The position numbers were made by a program, and so were the translations under genes. A stretch of 40,708 nt of DNA, from positions 1-40,708 of the forward strand of contig CAZFMX010000022.1 of assembly GCA_964520425.1 (NCBI GenBank), in the 5' to 3' direction. The notes beneath the pieces were generated by a model. It was given only the letters and a program-made list of their open reading frames with translations. It did no database searches and had not been told where the DNA came from. The stretch's first letter is position 1, and each line of letters starts with the position of its first letter. The DNA comes from JAFGFY01 sp964520425. Lineage in GTDB: Bacteria; Desulfobacterota; DSM-4660; Desulfatiglandales; HGW-15. Positions 25,099-33,057 of this stretch are shown in pieces.

Positions 25099-26088
25099 TG
25101 TGAATCCGGCACCTGCCGTACAGGTGTAACAGTGATCCCCTACAGCGATGCGACTCCCCGGTTTTGGGGGTCCGCTCATTTCGGTAATATGGGTCTTTTG
25201 CCTTCCAAAGGGAACATCCCGAGCCAGGTTGAAATCACAGTCATACATGAATCCGTCCCACGAGACTGAGATAAGGGTCCTGCACATGAGACTCTCAACG
25301 GCACAAGGGTTGAACCCGGAAACAAGTTTGTTGATGTATGGTTCAATATTTCCTGTCTGGATGAGCCAAGCACGGAATCGGCCCAAAGGCACGTTGGCGA
25401 AATTGAAGAGATTCGTGAAATAGATATCATATTTCTTCTCTATCACCTGACGGAGTCTGGCCTCGATCTTGGACTGATCCGGAGGGAGAAAAGCCCCTGT
25501 GGGATTGGAAACAAGGTTGAGTTCCAGTCCTGAAGACTCGAGACCATACCCAAGATCATTCAGGCGTTTCAAAGTGACGATACTTTTATGGAATACACCT
25601 TCTCCCCGCTGGGATTCGGTCTGAGCCTCGTTATAAGACGGAAATGAAGCGACCACGACAACTTTATACTCTTCGAATATATCAAAGAGATGATCCCTTG
25701 TCCCATCATTGAGGGCACTGAGATTGGATCGTACCAGAATCCGTGGAACCAGAGGATAGAGTCTCTCAATCAAAAACGGGAGGTGTTCATTCAGTTCGGG
25801 CGCGCCTCCCGTAATATCTACGGTTTCAAAACCATTCTTTTCGACATAGTCGAGCACTTGATGAACGGTCTCTAAGCCCATGATCTCTTTGCGACCGGGA
25901 CCTGCATCAAGATGACAATGGCGACAAATCTGGTTACAGAGAAGGCCCATATTGACCTGGAGGGTCTTTGTCTCTCCCCTCTCGAGGATAAGACCATGTT
26001 GAGATAGAGTTGAAAGAAAGGACTCTACTCTAGGGAATCCCTTAAGCCGGGAATAATCGTTTTCATTAAGAAGAGTAGATTGGTTCAT
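25075..26088 (-). CDS. arsS: Arsenosugar biosynthesis radical SAM selenoprotein ArsS (Sec at UGA 25096-25098)
   Basis: The radical SAM motif is C51-x3-C55-x2-C58 (CNQICRHCH), with LQVNMGLLCNQ and LDAGPGR typical of ArsS. The C-terminal DUF3641 domain has SWDGFMYDCDFNL and ends in C320-x2-C323. A conventional reading stops at residue 330. Relatives continue AGAGSSCGGA. Here the frame reads AGAGFT-UGA-GGAISS-stop, so UGA replaces the conserved cysteine. With the hairpin just downstream I read UGA as selenocysteine (residue 331 of 337). The family is already described as containing selenoproteins. ArsS acts on methylated arsenic to build the 5'-deoxyadenosyl arsenosugar precursor. The neighbouring AhpD-like and TVP38 genes match the usual cluster. 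No arsM lies in the window. Confidence 0.88.
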
Positions 26089-26211
26089 CGAATGTCTCTC
26101 AGCTACAGTTCATACCTGAAGCTCAACTCCTTGCTTAACCAACATCAGTCATTATCCCAAGATAATGATCCGGCAGAGACTTTTCAAGTATTTGGGAGAA
26201 GTCTTGTCTAT

Positions 26212-26544
26212 CTACATAGAGAGCTTTTCCGCGATATTCCTCATCTGAATACCATGAACAAGTGACGCCCCGCCCCTGATGGCCGTTACCACATGAAGGG
26301 CTTCTGTCATTTCAGCGAGATTTGATCCCTTCTCAAGGCAACCCTGGGTAAACGCGTCAATACAATAAGGGCACTGTATGGTGTGGGCCACGGCCAAGGC
26401 AATAAGGGATTTCTCGCGCTCTGTTAATTCACCCTCTGAAAAAACAGCCCCATAGTAGTCAAAAAACTTGGTCGCCAGTTCCTGGGCCTCTTTTCCGATC
26501 TCTTCGAATTTGGGCAGGTCTTCCGGTTTATAATAGGTTTCCAC
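26212..26544 (-). CDS. AhpD/carboxymuconolactone decarboxylase-like protein of ArsS clusters
   Basis: 110 residues. The active-site motif is C58-P-Y-C61 within LIALAVAHTIQCPYCIDAFT. GSNLAEMTEALHVVTAIRGGA is the second AhpD-type helix pair. Related proteins in ArsS clusters are called arsenosugar biosynthesis-associated peroxidase-like proteins. Some have selenocysteine in place of the first Cys; this one has UGU-type Cys, so no Sec here. The thiol pair suggests peroxidase or disulfide chemistry. The start is GTG at 26544 with AAAGGAG nine bases upstream. It lies 123 bases before ArsS on the same strand. Confidence 0.9.
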   Translation of the reverse strand: METYYKPEDLPKFEEIGKEAQELATKFFDYYGAVFSEGELTEREKSLIALAVAHTIQCPYCIDAFTQGCLEKGSNLAEMTEALHVVTAIRGGASLVHGIQMRNIAEKLSM

Positions 26545-26821
26545 TCGTCGTGTCTCCTTTCGTTATTGGGGTTATTCCGTTCTGTTCGGAATCTTTGTAT
26601 CTATAGAGATATCTATGAGCAATCTCTAGTGTCGTGTCTCAGAATTACCTTACATAATTATAGAAGCTATTATGACACGTTAGGGACATGGGGATCTCTT
26701 TTCATTTTCAACACCATCTATCCAGAAACAAGTATCCAGTATCAAGCATCCCCTGTCCGCCACAGCCTCTGGCGCCCGTCCTCCGTAGCAGGGACTGCGG
26801 AGGGTGGAACGGCGGAAGCAT
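26545..26821. other. Short gap with simple repeat and hairpin
   Basis: Contains a degenerate TATCCAGxATCAAGCATC run near 26719-26750, a class also seen at 18718-18735. It also has a hairpin CCTCCGTAG...CTGCGGAGG at 26780-26803. No gene is visible. Confidence 0.4.
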
Positions 26822-28270
26822 CTAGCCCGAACACGCCCTCCCCTTCAGATTGAAGAAGAGCTTGAGTCCTTTCCTCATCCTATCAGAGAAGATCTTTGGC
26901 GAAAGATAGGCACCCGCGACTCTCTTGTTGATCTCCCCCAATGTGGGATATGGATGGACTGCTGAAGCTAGCGTGGATAGTTTCATCTTTCCATTAAGAA
27001 CAGCCACCCATTCACTGACAAGATCTCCTGCATGTAGACCGAGGATCTGTACACCCAAAGGCCTTTCCTTTTCATCCAGGATCATCTTTATCTTTCCGGC
27101 CTTCTCACCTTCAGCAAGACTCCTGTCGTTGTCCTTGAACGACTCTTCCCATAGAGTGTATTTGATGCCGGCCTTCTTGGCCCCTTTTTCATTGACGCCG
27201 ATACTGGCAAGTTCAGGGTCCGTATAGGTGCACCAGGGGAAAAATGTATAATCTGCCTTTCTGGGGAGATGAAAGATGGCATTACTGATCACGATTCCCC
27301 CCTCATAACCGGCTGCATGGGTGAATTGATAGGCCCCTGTGACATCACCCGCTGCATAAATATGCTTCTGGGTTGTTCGTAACCTCTGATCCACCTGAAT
27401 GCCTTTCCTGTCATAACTCACACCTGCATTCTCAAGGTTCAGCCCTTCCAGATTTGGACGTCGTCCCATGGCCACCAGTATTTCTTCGGCCTTTACGGAG
27501 GTAACCCGATCACCCATCTGGATGGTCAGTTCCTTCATGTTCCTCAGATCCTTTATTCCTGTGACAGAAGCGTCAGTATAAAAGACCACGCCTTCGGCCG
27601 ACAATACATGCATGACCCCATCAGCCATGTCTTTGTCTTCTTTACTCAGGATCTGACCGCTTCTCTGGACGACTGTGACTTCTGATCCAAGCCGCGAAAA
27701 GGATTGGGCCATCTCTATGGCAATGGGTCCTGCCCCCAGAACGGCTAAAGAGCGGGGAAGGTGATCGAGGTAGAATATTTCTTTGTTCGTCAGATAGGGG
27801 ATTCTGTCCAGCCCCTCTATGGGAGGAACAGCCGGAGATGATCCTGTGGCGATGACCCAGTATTTCGCAGAAATCCTGTTACCGTTTAATTGGATGGTAT
27901 GCTCATCTACAAAAGAGGGATGACCCGATTCTACGTTGACTCCGAGGGAACAGAACCTTTCTTTCGAATCGTGCTTTTGGATCACGCTGATGACAGAGCG
28001 AATCCTCTTTGCGACTTCCCTGTAGTCTACCGGCGGTATGTTAATCCCTGGGAGTCCAAACGACTCTCCATTCTTCATGAGATGATAGACATGGGCGGTC
28101 TTGATAAGCGTCTTACTTGGGACACATCCATAATGCAGGCAATCACCCCCTAGTTCCTTCTCTTTCTCGACAAGAAGCGTCTTTGCTCCTAGCTGAGATG
28201 AACCGGACGCCACTGTCAGACCTGCCGCCCCGCCTCCTATAATGCCTATATCGAAATCAAAGTTCGCCAT
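26822..28270 (-). CDS. FAD-dependent pyridine nucleotide-disulfide oxidoreductase (MerA/lipoamide dehydrogenase-like)
   Basis: 482 residues from the ATG at 28270, which follows GGGGAGGGGAGACC. A longer frame to 28372 enters a repeat and is rejected. FAD-binding GGGAAGLTVA (11-20), redox disulfide C44-x4-C49 (GGDCLHYGCVPSK), NAD-binding GAGPIAIEMAQ, and the C-terminal interface with HPYPTLGE. The active-site His-Glu of the dimer domain is present in the HPYPT segment. There is no N-terminal HMA domain and no C-terminal mercury-binding Cys pair, so mercuric reductase is unlikely. Similar enzymes occur in rSAM/selenodomain clusters. It could reduce the AhpD-like protein or a small thiol, by inference. 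Confidence 0.9.
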   Translation of the reverse strand: MANFDFDIGIIGGGAAGLTVASGSSQLGAKTLLVEKEKELGGDCLHYGCVPSKTLIKTAHVYHLMKNGESFGLPGINIPPVDYREVAKRIRSVISVIQKHDSKERFCSLGVNVESGHPSFVDEHTIQLNGNRISAKYWVIATGSSPAVPPIEGLDRIPYLTNKEIFYLDHLPRSLAVLGAGPIAIEMAQSFSRLGSEVTVVQRSGQILSKEDKDMADGVMHVLSAEGVVFYTDASVTGIKDLRNMKELTIQMGDRVTSVKAEEILVAMGRRPNLEGLNLENAGVSYDRKGIQVDQRLRTTQKHIYAAGDVTGAYQFTHAAGYEGGIVISNAIFHLPRKADYTFFPWCTYTDPELASIGVNEKGAKKAGIKYTLWEESFKDNDRSLAEGEKAGKIKMILDEKERPLGVQILGLHAGDLVSEWVAVLNGKMKLSTLASAVHPYPTLGEINKRVAGAYLSPKIFSDRMRKGLKLFFNLKGRACSG

Positions 28271-28295
28271 GGTCTCCCCTCCCCTTGGTTGTATT

Positions 28296-28613
28296 AAAAA
28301 ACATGACAAGTATTTCTCTAAAGCAACAAAAGCAGCGACCTTAGGATAACCCACAATCTCCCCAGCAAACAACCGGGTTGAATTGCAGCAAACAAATCAA
28401 TTTGTCATGTTTTTTACCCTTCGGGAAAGTCGAGGATACCGCATCTCCTGCGTTGTCGAGGGTTCGCGGTATGTGACTACAGCTTTACCCTAGACGCCTT
28501 GGATCTGCAGCATCCTCACCTTTTACAACATTGAAGTTACCAAACACGTTGATTGCTCCTCATTGAAAACTTATTCTCAATTAACCCTATCATTGCATAA
28601 AAAACATGACAAG
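28296..28613. repeat. Three copies of AAAAAACATGACAA upstream of the FAD enzyme
   Basis: Plus strand at 28296-28310 and 28599-28613, minus strand at 28402-28415. The two plus copies extend into a 45-base imperfect direct repeat (to 28340 and 28643) containing AAAGCAA and AGCA. Spacing between the two is 303 bases. This may be a regulator-binding set or a duplicated remnant. Confidence 0.7.
28429..28520. repeat. Long imperfect palindrome, 92 bp
   Basis: The arm GTCGAGGATACCGCATCTCC mirrors GGATCTGCAGCATCCTCACC at the other end. Inner arms GTCGAGGGT / ACCCTAGAC also pair. It lies between motif copies 2 and 3 and looks like a dispersed palindromic intergenic unit. Confidence 0.6.
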
Positions 28614-29557
28614 GGATTCTAAAAAGCAATATCAGCAATAATATTGGCGTCATTCGAGACTATTTCTGGAAATCACCAAATGTGAATTCCAAGATGGTGA
28701 ATTCATTCATGAGCCTCATTTCCTTTCACGATTTATCTAGATGGGAAAGGCATTGCTTCAGCTCGGCTGGAAGAAAAACAGGTCTTGTTACGTACAGTAT
28801 TCTCATATCACACGTTTGGGTGAGGTTGTGATCCATAGCACATATCGCAGGTTTTGCCTCCGATCCAGTGTCCATAAAACCTTGCGGTGGCACTGACGAT
28901 TGTGTCTGTTATTGTTGACTTGAGTGGATTAATCCGGATTCATGAATAGGATAATTATTGAATTTCGATAGATTTCAGTACTCCTCTTTTTTTTCTTCGA
29001 ATAAGATGAAGCAAAAAAGAAAGTCTACTATATAGAATATTCAGCGGCACAATAAACCAGATTATTGGAAGTGCCTAACCGCTTTTGAAGTAGTCCGAGT
29101 TAAATTGCAGATCGATTGGATGTATTCTCCCCATCATCGCATAGCAATCCTTATCTAAGCCCTTTCCAAAAAAACGTATTTCGAAGTTAAAACCAGGGTT
29201 TGCCCAATTGACCGAGTGAAAAAGGTTTGGGAACAAATTCCTCTCAGATAGGAATCATTCCTGCCTCACAGGAACATTACTATTTAACGGGAGACATCAC
29301 AGCAGTTTATGGGAGTACTAGTTTTCAATAACCAACTGAATTTAAATAATAAAATCCAGCAGTGCAATATGGCACGCTTTTTTCATTGTCCATGGAAAGG
29401 TAAATGTCTGGTCTGATTTTGACAAACAGATGAGGGAGACGACCAATAGCTTGTTGCGCAAGACAGATAATGGGAGTGCTTAGAAACTTGGCTAGATACA
29501 TTTCCGATGATTTCAATGATCTGATGAGTTATCTGCCTAAGGTGTAATGGCTGCGGT

Positions 29558-29572
29558 GAATTCTTGACGTCA
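29558..29572 (+). promoter_or_regulatory. Candidate operator GAATTCTTGACGTCA upstream of HD-GYP gene
   Basis: Shares GAATTCT and TGACGTCA with the site before the ParM-like gene. It also includes TTGACG, a possible -35 box, 47 bases before the ATG. Confidence 0.3.
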
Positions 29573-29618
29573 CCGTGCCTCCCGGAGATATGAAAGACTA
29601 ATAGATCAGGAACGCAAT

Positions 29619-30878
29619 ATGTTACGACATATCAGTGTCAACTTAGGCAATCTTCTTCTTTCACTCTCCGATGCCATGGATTTGGCAAGCCCTGATTTAA
29701 CTCAACACCAACAAAGAACTGCTTTTATTGTGTGGGAGCTGGGAAGGATTAGAGGAATTTCCACTGAACGTTTGGAACGAAACTTCATGGCAGCACTGCT
29801 GCATGATATCGGCGCTTTTTCAATCGAAGAAAAAATCGCTCTTCTCAAGTATGAGGTAGAAGACACCGAAGAACATAGCATCCGTGGAGAGGTCCTCTTC
29901 AATAGCTTACCATGGCTGAAAGACTCTTCGAAGATAGTGCGTTTTCATCATAGAGAATGGCAACATTGGGAAGAGCCCATTGAAACGCCTCTCGTTTTTG
30001 ACTCACAGTTGCTATTCTTCTCTGATTATCTCGAAAGGCAGATAAGACGGGATCATTACATTCTTCATCAGAATGAAGATATAATCAACAACTTGAGGTC
30101 TTTGTCAGGATCACTTTTTCATCCAGAGATTGTGGACCTTTTTAGCGAAATCTCCAATCGCGAAGAGTTTTGGTTAGACATCGTGTCTCCCAGGCTTTAT
30201 TCTCTTCTTCTACACGAAGGCCCTTTCAGGAGAGTTGAAATAGACCTTACAGATATAGCGCAGATTTCCGAACTCTTTCGGAATATAATAGACTTCCGTT
30301 CTCGTTTTACCTCAACCCATTCCTCAGGAGTTGCTGCATCAGCCGCTATGCTGACAAAACTTTTTGGTCTGACGGAAACCGAGACAAAGCTTATGGAAGT
30401 TGCCGGTAATTTGCATGATCTCGGGAAACTGGCAATACCCAACAGCATTCTTGAAAAACCTGGAAAACTGACCAAAAAAGAGATGGCCATCATGAAATCA
30501 CACACATACTATACATATTCTGTGATTAACACGATCGGTGGTCTTCAGCAGATTGCAGAATGGGCTGCTTATCATCACGAAAAGCTTGATGGTTCGGGAT
30601 ATCCCTTTCATTGCACAGCTCCTGAGCTGAACACTGGGGCACGAATAATGATGGTCGCGGATATATTTACTGCGCTGGCAGAAGATAGGCCTTACAGAAA
30701 GGGCATGTCAAAACAAGAGATAATCCGAATTCTTAAACAATTTTCTGATCGTGACCTTTTGGATACTGCTGTTGTAAACCTTGTTCTAGATAATTTTGAG
30801 GAACTCCTTTCCTATATGTATAAAAAACAGGTTATAGCAAGAGAGTTCTACGAAAGGCAATTTTCATCAATTGATTAG
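29619..30878 (+). CDS. HD-GYP domain protein (cyclic di-GMP phosphodiesterase type), two HD domains
   Basis: 419 residues. The first HD-like domain has H30, then LLHD (H62, D63) and FHHRE (H110-H111). The second is a complete HD-GYP domain: H234, NLHDLGK (H266, D267), H295, HHE (319-321) and DGSGYP (324-329). Thus the catalytic HHExxDGxGYP signature is intact. Such enzymes hydrolyse cyclic di-GMP (or 3',3'-cGAMP) to control motility and biofilm. No receiver or membrane segment precedes it, so the input signal may come through the N-terminal HD region. AGGAACGCAAT precedes the ATG. It stands alone on the plus strand. Confidence 0.93.
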   Translation: MLRHISVNLGNLLLSLSDAMDLASPDLTQHQQRTAFIVWELGRIRGISTERLERNFMAALLHDIGAFSIEEKIALLKYEVEDTEEHSIRGEVLFNSLPWLKDSSKIVRFHHREWQHWEEPIETPLVFDSQLLFFSDYLERQIRRDHYILHQNEDIINNLRSLSGSLFHPEIVDLFSEISNREEFWLDIVSPRLYSLLLHEGPFRRVEIDLTDIAQISELFRNIIDFRSRFTSTHSSGVAASAAMLTKLFGLTETETKLMEVAGNLHDLGKLAIPNSILEKPGKLTKKEMAIMKSHTYYTYSVINTIGGLQQIAEWAAYHHEKLDGSGYPFHCTAPELNTGARIMMVADIFTALAEDRPYRKGMSKQEIIRILKQFSDRDLLDTAVVNLVLDNFEELLSYMYKKQVIAREFYERQFSSID

Positions 30879-31081
30879 GCGGTCTTGAGAATACAAACGG
30901 GTATAGGTCTTATACGTCCTTCTTATTTATTTTTCTATCACTCGTGCACACCTGATTCTTTGAAGTAGAAAACGATGAGACATTATTCTTGATCCTCTGA
31001 ATGGAGCTTGGAGAATCACAAATTCAAACATTATCATCTAGAAAAGCGAGAACCAATTTGGTATCGAAAGGAGGGGATGCT

Positions 31082-31864
31082 ATGGACTTATTCCCATTGG
31101 TATTCGCAATTATCATACCTCTAGGGTGGGTTGTCATCTTTTATCCATTTATGAGAAGAGCTAAAAAACGTTGGGACATCCTATTACTCACTGCAACTTT
31201 ACTTTCCTTTTCTACTCTGATCCTCAAAGAGATAATCTATAAAGTGGATTCTCCTTTTTATGACATTTTCATCTATGGATTGGGAATAATCTTTAGTGTT
31301 TTTGTTTTGTATTCTCTTTTCAGACTTAAATCCAACTGGCTTGAAGGCTTACCAAACGATGATATGTTTTTCCGTGATCATAGAATCGATGAAAAAATTC
31401 CTATGCGACATTTGTTTCAAGTGGCTATTCTATTAGAAGAAGAAGGGAAGAATTTCTATAATATGCTCGCTGGGAAAGCGTCGGATGATAAGGCAAGAAA
31501 AATGTGGCAAAAGTTAGCCAATGACGAGACTACTCACAAGCGATTATTTGAAAAAACTCTGTCTCAATGGCTACCTCGACCTGCTGATAACGAGTCTCTG
31601 GATACACTTATCAGAGAGTTGAGGGATAGAGGCCTGTTTTCGAATCCACTGCTCCCGGATGCTACTGAGGAAGAAGTAGTCAAATACGCCATAAATAACG
31701 AAGAGATGACCGCTGATTTCTATCTCTCCTTTGAAAAAACTTTTCCCGATGCCTGGAGAAAAATGCATATTCAAGAATTGGTAAAAACGGAAAGACAACA
31801 TGCAGAGAAGTTGAGGGATTTCCTTGCCTCACTATCTGTTCCACTATCAGTGAAGGCAACTTAG
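31082..31864 (+). CDS. Membrane-anchored ferritin-like (rubrerythrin-type) protein
   Basis: 260 residues from the ATG at 31082, with GGAGGGG six bases upstream. An earlier ATG at 31001 lacks a site. Three N-terminal hydrophobic helices (about 3-22, 33-50, 57-78) anchor it. The cytosolic part from about 105 is a four-helix bundle with diiron-type Glu/His: LLEEEGKNFYNML, DETTHKRLFE, NNEEMTADFYLSF and TERQHAEKL, i.e. paired E and ExxH motifs. Rubrerythrin-like proteins reduce peroxide or handle iron. A membrane-anchored form near an HD-GYP gene has no assigned role. No rubredoxin domain is seen. Confidence 0.82.
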   Translation: MDLFPLVFAIIIPLGWVVIFYPFMRRAKKRWDILLLTATLLSFSTLILKEIIYKVDSPFYDIFIYGLGIIFSVFVLYSLFRLKSNWLEGLPNDDMFFRDHRIDEKIPMRHLFQVAILLEEEGKNFYNMLAGKASDDKARKMWQKLANDETTHKRLFEKTLSQWLPRPADNESLDTLIRELRDRGLFSNPLLPDATEEEVVKYAINNEEMTADFYLSFEKTFPDAWRKMHIQELVKTERQHAEKLRDFLASLSVPLSVKAT

Positions 31865-32090
31865 TAATTGTTTCAAAGAAGAATGAGCAGCTTTGATTGC
31901 ATATATCTGGAATATTCTAGCACAATTGCCGATGTCTTTCCTCTCGATTATATAAAGTAACCATCAATCCTTCTAATGTATAAACTAGCCTAGCCAAAAG
32001 TCATCCAGATTCCAGGCAACAATACGTGCATTATCATTGAATCCCGAAAAATTCAACAATTCTATTACTATCCTAACCTGGTTAAGATAG

Positions 32091-32276
32091 TATTAGAGAC
32101 ATTATTCTCTTATCAAAGGTTTTGGTTCGACTATGGTATCCAGAAGGTATCTGGAGTGGACATAGTATGATGAGTTGGGGCTTTACGAGTCGATCCAGCA
32201 AAAGTGAAAAACTTAAAGGCGTCACGCTTCATTACAATATCAAGAAACTCTATATTTTAAGGTCGTCTCTCTTTTT
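32091..32276 (+). repeat. Direct repeat copy 1, about 186 bp
   Basis: Begins TATTAGAGACATTATTCTC and ends near ATATTTTAAGG. It is closely related to copy 2 in the same orientation, with identical blocks such as GTATCCAGAAGGTATCTGGA and GATGAGTTGGGGCTTTA. Confidence 0.85.
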
Positions 32277-32755
32277 ACGGATGATGTCAAGTTTATAAGT
32301 TAACAGCGTTATATATTAAAACATCGAAATAGAAATTTGATAGATTAGCATAGGAAAAATTGAATTACTATCTTCAAAAAATAGTAGTACCCTATTAAGA
32401 AGAAAAATGAATAAATCAAATACCTTTGGCGAGAGAGCCCGTTCAAGGACGTTGAGGCTAACATAGACCTCGTGAGGGATAGATCAGGGCCTCTCATTGA
32501 ACTTTGAAACTTGGATAAAGGATTATTAGTGACTGCCATAGTGTAGTATGCTGTATATGTAACGATTAGGTACAAAGTTCGCAAAAAATGAGAGACTCGC
32601 CGCATCAAAAGGCTATAAATATAGAAATAGCTTGCGCTACTGGTATGTCCGAAATATTTGCCAATTCAGAAGTGGCTGATATCACATCAAATTAGTATAT
32701 TCGTTTTTCTTCTTGACAGGGTCAATATAGGATTGTCCCTATTTATTTGAGATGG

Positions 32756-32942
32756 TATTAGTGACAGTATTCTCTTATCAAAGGTTTGGACACGACTGTT
32801 GTATCCAGAAGGTATCTGGAGTTGACATAATAAGATGAGTTGGGGCTTTATGAGTTCGATCCAGCAAAAGTGTAAAACTTAAAGGCGTCATGCCTCATCA
32901 AAATATCAAGAAACTTTATATTTTAATGTCTTTCCTCTTTTC
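32756..32942 (+). repeat. Direct repeat copy 2, about 187 bp
   Basis: Same orientation as copy 1, offset by 665 bases. It has substitutions spread along its length, so it is an old duplication or a second insertion of the same element. No terminal inverted repeats or ORF are visible. Confidence 0.85.
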
Positions 32943-33057
32943 TCATTGGGAAATCTTTGGCGACCCGGTGGCTTTGGGTGGTGATCATTGGACGGGTGAT
33001 TCATCCATTGACAAGGACACGAAATCCCCTCTGCTAACCAGCTGATCATTACCCATT

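Larger units (their letters stand above)
28271..29618. other. Long gene-poor stretch with repeats
   Basis: About 1.35 kb upstream of the FAD enzyme. It holds a thrice-repeated motif and a 92-bp palindrome, annotated separately. A minus-strand 49-codon frame at 28726-28875 (start MDTGSEAKPAI, AAGG four bases before the ATG) is the only ORF with a fair ribosome-binding site. I do not recognise it. A degenerate REP-like block may lie at 29283-29318. No RNA gene is evident. Confidence 0.45.
31865..33057. other. Long AT-rich stretch with a direct repeat pair, no supported gene
   Basis: About 1.2 kb. The two 186-base repeats are annotated separately. The 87-codon minus-strand frame at 32345-32608 between them has no good ribosome-binding site and no known domain. 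It may be noise. Confidence 0.5.

Noticed and set aside
26822..28372. Mercuric reductase assignment and longer N-terminus for the FAD enzyme
   Set aside because: No HMA domain and no C-terminal mercury-binding cysteine pair; the extra N-terminus overlaps a repeat and the ATG at 28270 has a better site.
32840..32870. tRNA-like T-arm string GAGTTCGATCC in the direct repeat
   Set aside because: No acceptor stem, D-arm or anticodon arm can be built around it, and copy 1 does not keep the string.
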